Part shown: positions 17,782 to 27,500 of the stretch, in pieces
How the letters are laid out: each line of letters starts with the position of its first letter
Numbering within the stretch: position 1 is the stretch's first letter
Origin: JANRIG01 sp033765235
Lineage (GTDB): Bacteria; Bacteroidota; Bacteroidia; Cytophagales; UBA9547
Direction: 5' to 3'
DNA length: 64,000 nt
NCBI GenBank assembly: GCA_033765235.1
Contig: JANRIG010000023.1
Span: forward strand, 248,001-312,000
Notes under the pieces: generated by a model
What the model saw: only the letters and a program-made list of their open reading frames with translations
Databases searched by the model: none
What the model was told of the DNA's origin: nothing
Position numbers and translations under genes: made by a program

Positions 17782-20451
17782 ATGTCAAATCATGAGAAAG
17801 AGCGGTTGATATCCTCAAAAAACACCCGTGATTGGAAAAAGTGGGGACCATATTTATCGGAGCGCCAGTGGGGTACAGTGAGAGAAGATTATAGTGCATG
17901 GGGCGATGCATGGGGATATGTACCCTTTGAACATGCCAAATCCAGGGCATACCGTTGGGGCGAAGACGGCATAGCAGGAATATGCGATGTAAAGCAATAC
18001 TTGTGTTTTGCGCCTGCATTTTGGAATGAAAAAGACCCAATACTTAAAGAAAGATTGTTTGGGCTCACCGGTCCGCAGGGCAACCATGGTGAAGATGTGA
18101 AAGAGATGTATTACTACCTCGACAGCTCTCCCACACACTCGTACATGAAGATGCTATACAAATACCCTCAAGCGGAGTTTCCTTATCAAAAAATATATGA
18201 AGAAAACAGCAAAAGAGGCAAAAAAGACCCAGAATACGAAATATTAGACACAGGTGTATTTGACCAAGGCAAATATTTTGATATATTTTTAGAATACGCA
18301 AAGTTTGACACCGAAGATATATGTATAAAAATTACGGCCATCAATAGAGGCAAAGAGGTATCCACTATAGATATTATACCACAAATATGGTTTAGAAATT
18401 TTTGGACATACCTGCCCGATGACCCATACAAACCTAAACTAACCTGCGGGGTAAATACCATATATGTGGAGCACCGCGACTTAGGAAACTATAACTTATA
18501 TTTTGAAGGACACCCTACACCGCTCTTTACAAACAACGATACCAATTGGCATGCTTGCTACCCGCAGAGTCATAAAGCCAAAAAAGGCTATTGGAAAGAC
18601 GGCATCAATGATTACATAGTACATGACAACAAAAAAGCTGTAAACCCAAACGATGAGGGCACCAAAGCAGCACTACAATATACCTGTATTGTGGACCCGG
18701 GTGAGAGTGCAGTGGTGAAATTGCGCCTTAGTGCTGACTTCAACAAATTTCCGTTCAGAGATTTCGATGAAATATTTGATATGCGCAAAAACGAATGCAA
18801 TATATTTTACGACGAAATACAAAAAAATGTAGACAATGATGATTTTCGCAATATTCAACGACAAGCCTTTGCAGGTATGCTGCTAACTAAGCAGTTTTAC
18901 TACTATGACGTAGACCTATGGCTCAAAGGCGACCCCAAAACTCAACCTCCTAAGGAGCGAGAATGGGGACGCAACAGGCAATGGAGGCATCTCAACAACA
19001 TGGAGATAATATCTATGCCCGACAAGTGGGAATATCCTTGGTATGCAGCATGGGATTTAGCATTTCATGTAATATCATTAGCATTAGTAGATCCTGACTA
19101 TGCCAAAAGACAACTGGTATTATTGCTGCGCGAATGGTATATGCACCCCAACGGACAAATACCTGCCTATGAATGGAACTTTGGCGATGTGAACCCGCCT
19201 GTACATGCTTGGGCATGTATCAGAGTGTTTCAAATAGAGCGCGATGTATATGGCGAAGAAGACTACAATTTCTTAGAGCGTGTATTTCACAAGCTCATGC
19301 TCAACTTTACCTGGTGGATAAATCAGAAAGACTCCGATGGCAAAAACATTTTTGAGGGAGGATTTTTAGGAATGGATAATATTGGAGTATTTGACCGCAG
19401 CAGTCCGCTGCCTACCGGGGGCACACTTGAGCAGGCTGATGCCACCAGTTGGATAGCCATGTATGCGCTGAACATGCTCAAAATATCATTCATATTGGCC
19501 AAACATAATACAGCCTATGAAGATACTGCCTCCAAATTTTTGGAACATTTCATGTACATAGCCGGTGCCATCAATAATATTAAAGGCAATAATGTGAATC
19601 TTTGGAATACTGAAGATGACTTTTTTTATGATGTCATAAATCTCCACAACGGAGAATATATTCCCATAAAAATACGCTCTATGGTAGGTCTCATCCCATT
19701 GTTTGCAATAGAAACTATAGAGCCCGAACATCTGGAAAAATTGCCACATTTCAAACGAAGGTTGGAGTGGTTTTTGAATTACAGACCTGAGTATGCATCA
19801 CTTGTATCTGCCTGGCGTGACCCCAGCAAAGGAATAAGAAGGCGTTTTTCACTGCTCAACGGCAGCCGCCTCAAAAAAATACTCAAACGCATGCTTGACG
19901 AAAACGAATTTTTGTCTGATTATGGTATACGCTCCATGTCAAAGTACCATGAAAGCAACCCCTATATATTCAAACACGAAAATCATGAATATAAAGTATA
20001 TTACACCCCCGGCGAGTCTGACTCAAGCATGTTTGGTGGCAACTCTAACTGGCGAGGACCTATATGGTTTCCGGTAAATTATATGATCATAGAGTCCTTA
20101 AATAAATTTTTCACTTATTATAGAGATGAGTATAAAATAGAGTACCCTGCCGGCAGTGGTGAGTTTATGAACATAAACGACATTACAGACCGCTTGAGAA
20201 TGAGACTAATAAATCTATTTTCCAAAGACAAAAATGGTAATAGACCTATATATGGCAAGCATGAATTGTTGCAAAACGACCCACATTTCAAAGACTATAT
20301 ATTATATTATGAATACTTTCACGGCGACACAGGTGAGGGCTTAGGGGCTTCACACCAGACCGGCTGGACGGGACTTGTAGCAGAGCTCATATACATGCAC
20401 TACAACCCTACTTATCAGGACAAGTCTGTGGAAATAGACATGGAAAAATAA
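17782..20451 (+). CDS. GH63/MGH1-like glucosidase
   Basis: The 889-residue protein matches the glucosidase family with a GH63-like (alpha/alpha)6 barrel. The N-terminal beta-sandwich part opens with ERQWGTVREDYS and AYRWGEDGIAGICD. The catalytic barrel (about residues 400-880) contains WYAAWDLAFH, PLPTGGTLEQADATSW, SNWRGPIWFPVNYM and GEGLGASHQTGWTGL near the C-terminus, the last two being typical of the family. There is no signal peptide, so it should work in the cytoplasm on an alpha-glucoside, possibly glucosylglycerate-like or trehalose-related solutes. A family-like promoter is not clear: TATTTTG sits right before the ATG but is one T short of the consensus. Confidence 0.82.
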   Translation: MSNHEKERLISSKNTRDWKKWGPYLSERQWGTVREDYSAWGDAWGYVPFEHAKSRAYRWGEDGIAGICDVKQYLCFAPAFWNEKDPILKERLFGLTGPQGNHGEDVKEMYYYLDSSPTHSYMKMLYKYPQAEFPYQKIYEENSKRGKKDPEYEILDTGVFDQGKYFDIFLEYAKFDTEDICIKITAINRGKEVSTIDIIPQIWFRNFWTYLPDDPYKPKLTCGVNTIYVEHRDLGNYNLYFEGHPTPLFTNNDTNWHACYPQSHKAKKGYWKDGINDYIVHDNKKAVNPNDEGTKAALQYTCIVDPGESAVVKLRLSADFNKFPFRDFDEIFDMRKNECNIFYDEIQKNVDNDDFRNIQRQAFAGMLLTKQFYYYDVDLWLKGDPKTQPPKEREWGRNRQWRHLNNMEIISMPDKWEYPWYAAWDLAFHVISLALVDPDYAKRQLVLLLREWYMHPNGQIPAYEWNFGDVNPPVHAWACIRVFQIERDVYGEEDYNFLERVFHKLMLNFTWWINQKDSDGKNIFEGGFLGMDNIGVFDRSSPLPTGGTLEQADATSWIAMYALNMLKISFILAKHNTAYEDTASKFLEHFMYIAGAINNIKGNNVNLWNTEDDFFYDVINLHNGEYIPIKIRSMVGLIPLFAIETIEPEHLEKLPHFKRRLEWFLNYRPEYASLVSAWRDPSKGIRRRFSLLNGSRLKKILKRMLDENEFLSDYGIRSMSKYHESNPYIFKHENHEYKVYYTPGESDSSMFGGNSNWRGPIWFPVNYMIIESLNKFFTYYRDEYKIEYPAGSGEFMNINDITDRLRMRLINLFSKDKNGNRPIYGKHELLQNDPHFKDYILYYEYFHGDTGEGLGASHQTGWTGLVAELIYMHYNPTYQDKSVEIDMEK

Positions 20452-20458
20452 ATTTTTT

Positions 20459-21055
20459 TCAATAAAAAAATTTACTCCACCCTACATGAAAATTCACGTT
20501 ATTAATTCCATTGTTAGGTTTTTGTATATCCAGGTTCGACATGTGCCTTATTCTGAACTCCATATGTATGGCACTATGGCTTGATGTATTGATATATACC
20601 CCATGACCTATACAATCTGAGAAAATAAATCCTTGTACTTGTTTTTGTATGGTAGCGGTGAAATAGTGCGGTCCTGCACCTCCCAATAAGTATATATTGA
20701 GTATATTATTTATGGGAATAATAAATTTCAGCCCTGAGTTTATGCCAAATTCCCATTCATGTAATACTTCGCCACTTTTAAGCTCAAAATGTACATAATT
20801 TATTTGAGGCTCCGAATATAGAGTGATGATTTGTCTTTTATTAATATCTGCAAAATTGTGGTATATAGGTGCTCCCATATGTAGCATAAAGTAAATGGGT
20901 TTATAACTACCCTCCGGAACGGAATATGCAGAAAATGGAAGCCCTATGCCTGTATTAAACCCATATTCTTTATAATCCATCAGTTTTATTATATTAAACT
21001 TGGCAAATAAATATGTTGAAAAAAAAATAAAAAACACTGCCATTATTGCTCTCAA
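20459..21055 (-). CDS. PagL-like acyloxyacyl hydrolase / lipid A deacylase
   Basis: The 198-residue protein has a signal peptide and an outer-membrane barrel pattern ending in the aromatic GWSKFFY. The PagL active-site pair is visible as RHMSN (His171, Ser173), followed by the family-like IQKPNNGINN. PagL removes the 3-O-linked acyl chain of lipid A. The Glu of the PagL triad is not evident at its expected place about 12 residues after the Ser, so activity is uncertain. The start may be TTG at 21055, which overlaps the upstream gene's TGA as TTGA, or ATG at 21043. It probably shares a transcript with the barrel gene and tatC. Confidence 0.62.
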   Translation of the reverse strand: MRAIMAVFFIFFSTYLFAKFNIIKLMDYKEYGFNTGIGLPFSAYSVPEGSYKPIYFMLHMGAPIYHNFADINKRQIITLYSEPQINYVHFELKSGEVLHEWEFGINSGLKFIIPINNILNIYLLGGAGPHYFTATIQKQVQGFIFSDCIGHGVYINTSSHSAIHMEFRIRHMSNLDIQKPNNGINNVNFHVGWSKFFY

Positions 21056-21813
21056 AAGTATTTGGTATAGTTTAATTTAATTCTCCATGTGTATTCGCGA
21101 GCGTACGCATTGATATAATAGTTTGCCCATGCAGGACTCATATTTTCTATGCCTATGCCTATGCTTTTTTTTGAATTTATCATATAAGAAACCCCGGCCA
21201 GCATCCTTATATCCATATTATTGGTTTCCAAAAAATTAAACATGGCAAAATACATCCTCGAATATGAAGATAGCCCTGCATCTATGATTAATTTATGGTA
21301 CTTGTACCATAAATGATATGCCGAGCCGGCACCATAGTCGCTCACAAAATCTCTGTAAATCTCTATTGGAAATATAGCTGCACCTATGTGGTGGTGGGTA
21401 TTGAAATTATAAAAACATGCAAAGCCGACATAATATTTATATGATGCCCATATCCCATTTGTGATACTATACAAATAGCTTTGGGCATAGCCAATATTCA
21501 GCTCCCCCGCAATAAAGTCTTTGAAATGTGTTTTTGATTTGCGTTGTGCTAATAATGCATCTATCAACGAAAATTGCAGTTTGAAATATACCCCTTGGAA
21601 TATTGACTGCTTGGCAGGGTAATATCCGCCAATTGATATTGTGTCGTTGCTCGCATGGTCATAATATTTATCTGCTGAATGTTGCCATGAATGGGTGCTA
21701 CGGGTATCTGTACCTAATTGTAAATAGGTATATTTTGAGTTAAACTTAACTGTATCAGATATTTGTGCGGCGCACCATGATATAGGCAAAATAAAGAATA
21801 TTGCCTTAATCAT
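21052..21813 (-). CDS. Predicted outer-membrane protein of unknown function
   Basis: The protein has 253 residues from the ATG at 21813. That start gives a good signal peptide (IKAIFFILPISWCAAQ); a GTG at 21846 would lengthen it further into tatC. The mature part is rich in aromatic residues with alternating strands (GVYFKLQFSL, GELNIGYAQSYLY, AIFPIEIYRDF) and ends WRIKLNYTKYF, so it is probably a beta-barrel. It overlaps tatC by 8 bases upstream and the PagL-like gene by 4 bases downstream. Given that neighbour it may also act in lipid A or membrane-lipid handling, but no motif shows this. Confidence 0.6.
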   Translation of the reverse strand: MIKAIFFILPISWCAAQISDTVKFNSKYTYLQLGTDTRSTHSWQHSADKYYDHASNDTISIGGYYPAKQSIFQGVYFKLQFSLIDALLAQRKSKTHFKDFIAGELNIGYAQSYLYSITNGIWASYKYYVGFACFYNFNTHHHIGAAIFPIEIYRDFVSDYGAGSAYHLWYKYHKLIIDAGLSSYSRMYFAMFNFLETNNMDIRMLAGVSYMINSKKSIGIGIENMSPAWANYYINAYAREYTWRIKLNYTKYF

Positions 21814-22642
21814 TGTTTTTGCTTTGTCTTTTGAGCTCCCAAGCACTCAAGTATATGCTACCCTCGTACAGCACAATGAGGGGTGCAGTGACCAATAGCT
21901 GACTAAACACATCAGGCGGGGTGATGATAGCAGCAATTATTAGTATGACTATGATAGCATGCCTCCTATATGTACGCATAAAGGTAGGAGTGACTATACC
22001 TATTCTGGTGAGTACCAGCATAACCATAGGCAGCTGAAACATGATGCCACATGCCAACACCAACATAGCTACCGTTTGTATGTAAGAAGTAATGTCAAAC
22101 TGGTTTTCTATGACAGGGTCTAAAGTATAGTTGGCCAAAAAATTTACAGATAGAGGCGATACCACATAATAACCGAAAAGTATGCCTGTAAAAAACAAAA
22201 AACTAACCCAAAATACCGCTCCGTGTGTCACCTTTTTTTCTAAATCGTATAATCCCGGGCTCACAAAGCGCCATATTTCCCAGAATACATAAGGGAATGC
22301 AAGCACTATGCCTGTAATGACTGCATAGGTGATGTGCATGGCAAACTGACCTGACATTTGCCTGCTTTGCAAGATAAAATTTAATTTGTCAATACAAATA
22401 CTTCCTCCTGCATTCATGGTACGGTCCAGCCAACAAAAAAAACGATAGGTAATAAAATCTACCTTGGCAGGTCCCATAACTATTTTGCCAAAGAAAAATT
22501 CTTTGAATATAAAGGCTATCACCGCAAAGAATAGTATAGCTGTCACCGCTCTTATGATATGCCACCTGAGTTCTTCCAAATGGTCTAAAAAGCTCATCTC
22601 TTTTTCATTGGAGGGAGTATCGGCTATCTGGTCAAGAGGCAT
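21806..22642 (-). CDS. tatC: Sec-independent protein translocase subunit TatC
   Basis: TatC is the core receptor of the twin-arginine translocase, which exports folded proteins across the inner membrane. The 278-residue protein begins with the family signature SFLDHLEELRWHIIRAV (residues 18-34), has six predicted membrane segments and conserved features such as FPYVFWEIWRFVSPGLY and RTYRRHAIIVILIIAAIITPPD. An insert of about 40 residues follows the first membrane span, in the periplasmic loop. No tatA or tatB gene is adjacent, so the rest of the system must be elsewhere. Confidence 0.93.
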   Translation of the reverse strand: MPLDQIADTPSNEKEMSFLDHLEELRWHIIRAVTAILFFAVIAFIFKEFFFGKIVMGPAKVDFITYRFFCWLDRTMNAGGSICIDKLNFILQSRQMSGQFAMHITYAVITGIVLAFPYVFWEIWRFVSPGLYDLEKKVTHGAVFWVSFLFFTGILFGYYVVSPLSVNFLANYTLDPVIENQFDITSYIQTVAMLVLACGIMFQLPMVMLVLTRIGIVTPTFMRTYRRHAIIVILIIAAIITPPDVFSQLLVTAPLIVLYEGSIYLSAWELKRQSKNND

Positions 22643-22778
22643 AATTACAAAAATTTAGTGCAAATATGGCAAGAATAGTGAAATGTAGAATAATAGATTG
22701 TGAATTATGTTTGGTAATATTAATACTGTATATAGTATTGGATATGCTGTATACATAGTAAGTTTTGTTTGCAAAATT

Positions 22779-24326
22779 TTATTCTATCAATACTCTTGAC
22801 TCCAGCTCATGTATTCGGTCTTTAAGCATATTTTCCATGTTTTTGTAATCAGTAAGGTCTATAGACACGCCGAGTATGCACTTTTGTCCTGTGACTTTGT
22901 CCGTGAAAGGTATTTTGCTGGTTTTGAGCACTTTGGTAGCTGCCCCAAAGGTGAGTTTTTGCTCAGGAAGATACACTGGCACGTTTTGCTCTATAATGAG
23001 CCTGTCTGCCTTTTTGATATCTATAAATTCTTGCTCAGACACAAAGTAGCTGTCGTCTTTGCCGAGTATATCTTCTTTTTTTCTATACAATAGTTTAGAC
23101 TGTGCTTCATTTATCAATATATATTTGCCTGTATGGTCTTTTACAAAAATAGGAAGGGGTATATTGTTTATCAAAGTATCTAATAAGATATTTTTTGATT
23201 CATTTTCTTTGGTTTTGCGCTCCATTTCCTCTTGAGTAGCCATGAGTTCCTCCATATTTTGGCGCATTTCTTCTTCCTGTGCTCTCATTTCTTCTGACTG
23301 TTGCTGTGAGCTTTCGAGAAGCATTTTTGTTTTTTCATTTACCTTGGCTGTATTTACTACTGAGGCAATACCATCTGCTATTTTTTGGATAAATTGTATT
23401 TCGTGTGTCTGAAAGGGTGTAAATGATGCCATTTCTATTACCCCTTCCACCTCATCATTGTATAGCATAGGCACTATAACCAGTGATGCAGGTGTAGCAT
23501 GACCGAGACCTGATGTAATATAGGTATAATTTTGTGGTATATCTGTCATATATATCACGTCTTTTTCCAAATAGCACTGGCCTATAAGACCTTCGCCCGG
23601 TTGAATATCTTTATCTAAATATTTTTGTCTGTCATAGGCATAGGCTGCCATGAGTTGTATTATTGTATTTTTGTTGTCGTGTTTATCTGCTATAAATATT
23701 GCTCCTTGGTTGGCTTTGAGATATTTTACAAGTTGCGATATTATGGTATTGCAAAGGGTTTTTATATTATGTGTTGTACGCAGCACATCTCCAAACTGTG
23801 CTAAACCTTCGGTAGCCCATGTTCGTTTTTTATCTTCTGAGGCTACCTCTTCCAGATTGTTGCGCATATTTATGAGTGCTTTGCCCAGTAAGTCATCTTG
23901 GCTCAGTAATTCATAGTGTGTATTAAGCTCTCCCCTACCTATTTTTTCGGCAAATGCCGCTTTTGCTTCAAGACCTATAATCAATTTGCTTATCGTATTC
24001 ATTATGTTGCCAATCTCATCATTATATTCATAATGTGAAAATGATAACTTGCCATCTGCCAATTCATCTATTCTTTTTTGTACTTCACTTAGTTTATTTG
24101 ATATTTTGTTGGTATAATAATATGCTGTACACAATATCACCATCATTAATATTAATATTATGATTGAGAATACTATATACTCATTATATGTGTTGTTATT
24201 GTTTATTAAGTTGTGATATGTGTCTATTGCTTTGGATAGGGTATAAATCAAGGCACATAGTAAACTAAGCATAGGAATAGAAATAAATGATAAAAACATT
24301 CTATTCTTAGGCTCAATTTTTGACAT
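22779..24326 (-). CDS. Membrane sensor protein with HAMP-like, GAF and PAS domains but no output domain
   Basis: The 515-residue protein has two N-terminal membrane spans (about residues 10-30 and 48-68) with only a short loop between, then a HAMP-like segment (about 68-120), a GAF domain (about 165-330), a long coiled coil rich in E/M/Q (QSEEMRAQEEEMRQNMEE, about 335-380) and a PAS domain (about 380-500). The coiled-coil-then-PAS order is typical of Bacteroidota methyl-accepting or kinase-like sensors, but neither a histidine kinase nor a cyclase domain follows before the stop. It probably passes a signal to a separate partner by protein contact. Confidence 0.8.
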   Translation of the reverse strand: MSKIEPKNRMFLSFISIPMLSLLCALIYTLSKAIDTYHNLINNNNTYNEYIVFSIIILILMMVILCTAYYYTNKISNKLSEVQKRIDELADGKLSFSHYEYNDEIGNIMNTISKLIIGLEAKAAFAEKIGRGELNTHYELLSQDDLLGKALINMRNNLEEVASEDKKRTWATEGLAQFGDVLRTTHNIKTLCNTIISQLVKYLKANQGAIFIADKHDNKNTIIQLMAAYAYDRQKYLDKDIQPGEGLIGQCYLEKDVIYMTDIPQNYTYITSGLGHATPASLVIVPMLYNDEVEGVIEMASFTPFQTHEIQFIQKIADGIASVVNTAKVNEKTKMLLESSQQQSEEMRAQEEEMRQNMEELMATQEEMERKTKENESKNILLDTLINNIPLPIFVKDHTGKYILINEAQSKLLYRKKEDILGKDDSYFVSEQEFIDIKKADRLIIEQNVPVYLPEQKLTFGAATKVLKTSKIPFTDKVTGQKCILGVSIDLTDYKNMENMLKDRIHELESRVLIE

Positions 24327-24435
24327 AATAATTTCATTTTATACAAATATTAAAAAAATTAGGTTAAAATAAAACGTGTTGTAATAAAAATGTTCGAATT
24401 ATATTAAAATGCTGTTAAAATTCACAGTGCTTATC

Positions 24436-25440
24436 TTAATTGACAAAACCGTACTTTTGCTCAAGGTTGAGGCAATCTTGTAGTGGAAGAATACCATCTG
24501 AACTGGATGCTGAAAAAAGGCAACTTGCAGCCACACACACCCCTAATTTCAGACACATGTCCACGGGCAAGTCTTGGTGCACACCGTAGAGTACCCCTGC
24601 AGCAAATGCGTCGCCGGCACCTACTGCACCTACTATTTCATTTTGGGGAATTTTTAAACTTGGTTGATAATAAGTACTAAAATCTTTGAGCACTGCAATA
24701 CATCCTTCGGGGAAATGTATGAATACTGTATGGTGTACCCCCATCTTGAGTAATTGTATGCCTGCCCGGTGACATGCCGCTGTGTCTATACCCGCTGTGC
24801 GTGTGGCAATACCTGTAATACGTTCTGCTTCTACCTCATTTACAAATAGATAATCAATATATGGCAAAGACACAGGTACAATGCGATGAAATCGTTCGCT
24901 GTCTTCGCTGACCATATCTGTACTGGTTTTAAAGCCCATTTTTTGAGCTGCTTCAAACACCATGGATGCATGGGTGCGTGTGCCATCAAATTCATCAAGC
25001 TTGTCGAGCAAAAGTAGATATGCGAGATGAAATATTTTGGCATTGGAGGTATGCAATGCTTCAAAATGTGCTTGTGATAGGTGCGCATTGGCTCCTCTAT
25101 TGTGAAAAAATGTGCGCCTGCCACCGTTTTCCACAGTCATCACATCAGTGTATGATGTAGGTGCAGTGACGTGTTTTTGCAATGCTGTAGTATCAATATG
25201 ATATTGCTTGCAATCATTGATAACATAATCCCCTTTTTCGTCATTGCCTACCAACCCCAGTGCATGTAGTGTAAATGGTGCATTGAGTTTGGCCAAATCT
25301 TTGAGTATGTTATATGGTGAGCCTCCGTTTGCAAATGTTTCTGACTTGATATTGGCCAATGAGTCTTGCTGCGGGTATATGTCTATCATTTTTATGATAT
25401 CAATGATAAAATTGCCGGCTGCCAGTATTCCACTTCTCAT
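24436..25440 (-). CDS. PfkB-family carbohydrate kinase
   Basis: The 334-residue ribokinase-fold enzyme phosphorylates a sugar or nucleoside. The N-terminal motif is FANGGSPYNILKDLAKL and the C-terminal anion hole and catalytic Asp are in VGAVGAGDAFAAGVLYG (Asp about 276). The gene starts inside the stop of the sugar isomerase (ATGA overlap), so the two are translationally coupled; the isomerase may supply its substrate (a ketose such as xylulose or fructose). It lies upstream of nothing else in this direction, while the eboFE block lies about 700 bases upstream on the same strand. Confidence 0.86.
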   Translation of the reverse strand: MRSGILAAGNFIIDIIKMIDIYPQQDSLANIKSETFANGGSPYNILKDLAKLNAPFTLHALGLVGNDEKGDYVINDCKQYHIDTTALQKHVTAPTSYTDVMTVENGGRRTFFHNRGANAHLSQAHFEALHTSNAKIFHLAYLLLLDKLDEFDGTRTHASMVFEAAQKMGFKTSTDMVSEDSERFHRIVPVSLPYIDYLFVNEVEAERITGIATRTAGIDTAACHRAGIQLLKMGVHHTVFIHFPEGCIAVLKDFSTYYQPSLKIPQNEIVGAVGAGDAFAAGVLYGVHQDLPVDMCLKLGVCVAASCLFSASSSDGILPLQDCLNLEQKYGFVN

Positions 25441-26009
25441 GGTTTGTCACTTATTAATTTAATTACAGGGACTTCGTTTTCATCTATTTGAGGATACCTG
25501 CCTATATCAGGGTTGTGAAAAAAATTATCATTAAGGTCATCGTTGGCGGTGGATACCTCGCCAATAATGCACTCCGGACTTTCCGGCCAAAATTCATGCC
25601 ATATTCCCTGCTGTATGGTAATGCGCTCCCCGGCCTTGAGCAGTATGGTATCTTGAGATTGCACGGATTTTAGTGTATTATTTATTTTTATGCTGAAGCT
25701 ACCGCTGCCCGGCTCATTTTCATGGGCATTCCATAGTTTGATGGCAAGCACCCCACTGCGGCATATGATATCTTCCTTTTTCTTTTTGTGAAAGTGTGCA
25801 GGTGTTTTTTGGTTATGGGATGCATACATGAGCTTTTCGCAATATTCGGGCTCTTCGCACAAGTTTATGAGTACCAATCCATAATCTGTGAATTTGTCCA
25901 ATCCAAAATCTGTAACATCCCATCTGAAATGGGGAAGTATTGCCCACCCGTTAGCCTCAAAATAAAACTTAGCCTTATTGTAAGCAGCGTTTATCTCGCT
26001 TCGTTTCAT
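25437..26009 (-). CDS. D-lyxose/D-mannose ketol-isomerase
   Basis: The 190-residue protein is a cupin-fold metalloenzyme that interconverts D-lyxose with D-xylulose and D-mannose with D-fructose. The metal ligands are readable as His72 and His74 in PAHFHKK, Glu79, and His138 in IWHEFWPE. The length and the opening MKRSEINAAYNKAKFYFEANGW fit the family. It overlaps the PfkB kinase gene by four bases (ATGA), so a kinase product such as xylulose-5-phosphate or fructose phosphate is plausible. Upstream, 110 bases separate it from eboF on the same strand. Confidence 0.88.
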   Translation of the reverse strand: MKRSEINAAYNKAKFYFEANGWAILPHFRWDVTDFGLDKFTDYGLVLINLCEEPEYCEKLMYASHNQKTPAHFHKKKKEDIICRSGVLAIKLWNAHENEPGSGSFSIKINNTLKSVQSQDTILLKAGERITIQQGIWHEFWPESPECIIGEVSTANDDLNDNFFHNPDIGRYPQIDENEVPVIKLISDKP

Positions 26010-26119
26010 AATTTATTATAGATATACGATTGCAATATATCAATATATGGTTATATATAATTGTCTATATTGATTAATAATATGTCAAAGTATTAAAATT
26101 TATTTGGTATGTGAGGGTA

Positions 26120-27490
26120 TCAATTATTCAGCAAACTGTTCTTAATTATTTCATAAATTTGTGTTGGCTCTATTATTTCATCGGATGCATTGCCAGCGCA
26201 TATACACACCGGCCACTCATCTTTTGTATGCGGGATAGCTCCGTGAGAGCCTTTGATAAGGGTAGCGTCTAACGGTATTATGTCCATAAGCATTCTGAAA
26301 CCCAACTTTTTTTGGATAAGTTTACCTATTACTTTGGCGGTGAGGAATTTTATATTGGGGTCTGCAAACATTTCTACAGGGTCGTAGCCAGGTTTTTTGT
26401 GTATATCTACTATTCGAGCAAAGTCGGGTGCTTTAGCATCATCGTTCCAATAATAATAACTAAACCAATGTCCAGCCTCTGCTACTGCTATGAGGTGCCC
26501 TGCTCTTGGATGGTTAATGTTCATGGTTTTTTTTTCTGTATCATCTAATACTTGGGCTATGCCGGGCATTTGTTCCAAGATTTTTTTTACTTTGTTCAGC
26601 ATAGTCATGTCATTGGTATATATATGCGCCACTTGGTGGTCTGCCACAGCAAATGCTTTGGAGGCTCCCGGGTCTAATAATTCGAGTCCGTTTTCTACTC
26701 TTATTTTTAATAACCCATGATTTCTAAATATTCTGTTGAGTGCTATGGGTGTATGTACATCAGATATGCCGTATTCTGATAGTATGATAATGTTAGCATT
26801 TTGGTCTTGGTAATAGGTTACCAATTTATTTATTTCATGGTCAATATCTTTGAGGTCAGCAGATATTTTAGCAAAGTTATTGCCATATCTCTGCATATTG
26901 TAGTCTAAATGTGGCAGGTATATAAATGTGAGTGTGGGGTTGTATTTTTCATCTGCCATGATAGATGCATCCGCTATCCAACGGCTGGATTTGATGGAGG
27001 TTTTGGGTCCCCAAAAATCAAATAAAGGAAATGTGCCCAACTTGTCTTGCAACTCATCTCTGAGTGTATCAGGGTGAGTATAAATGTCAGGATATTTGCG
27101 ACCATCTGCCCAATATTGTGGTCTGGGAGTTGCGCTATAGTGTGCACCACTATACATATTGTACCACCAAAACATGTATGAACAGGTAAATGCAGGGTCT
27201 TGCTGCATAGCCCAATGCCATACTGTGGGCGACTGTACAAGCTTGTGACTTTGATGCCAAAATTTTACTTCATGCAGATCTTGAAAGTACCAACCATTGC
27301 CTACAATGCCATGCTCAGATGGCCATTTGCCCGTAATATATGTAGCTTGTGCAGAGCATGTTACCGCAGGAAATACTGGTTTTATTACATTAAGTTTATA
27401 ATTTATGATATAATTTTGTAAAAATGGGGTATGTTCTCCTATGAGTTTTCGGGTGAGTCCTACCACATTTATTACTACTGTTTTTTTCAC
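26120..27490 (-). CDS. eboF: EboF-like alkaline phosphatase-superfamily phosphodiesterase
   Basis: The 456-residue protein is of the nucleotide pyrophosphatase/phosphodiesterase type: PAVTCSAQATYITGKWPSEHGIVGNGW holds the active-site region, and metal-site stretches include YLPHLDYNMQRYG, ILSEYGISDV and GSHGAIPHTKDEWP. The adjacent EboE gene and the EboC/EboD genes elsewhere in the window make assignment to the ebo cluster convincing. In cyanobacteria ebo genes are linked to export of a scytonemin precursor to the periplasm; the exact EboF reaction is not established. There is no signal peptide. The start is GTG at 27490, just before the conserved KKTVVINVVGLT. Confidence 0.8.
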   Translation of the reverse strand: MKKTVVINVVGLTRKLIGEHTPFLQNYIINYKLNVIKPVFPAVTCSAQATYITGKWPSEHGIVGNGWYFQDLHEVKFWHQSHKLVQSPTVWHWAMQQDPAFTCSYMFWWYNMYSGAHYSATPRPQYWADGRKYPDIYTHPDTLRDELQDKLGTFPLFDFWGPKTSIKSSRWIADASIMADEKYNPTLTFIYLPHLDYNMQRYGNNFAKISADLKDIDHEINKLVTYYQDQNANIIILSEYGISDVHTPIALNRIFRNHGLLKIRVENGLELLDPGASKAFAVADHQVAHIYTNDMTMLNKVKKILEQMPGIAQVLDDTEKKTMNINHPRAGHLIAVAEAGHWFSYYYWNDDAKAPDFARIVDIHKKPGYDPVEMFADPNIKFLTAKVIGKLIQKKLGFRMLMDIIPLDATLIKGSHGAIPHTKDEWPVCICAGNASDEIIEPTQIYEIIKNSLLNN

Positions 27491-27500
27491 TTCTATAGTT

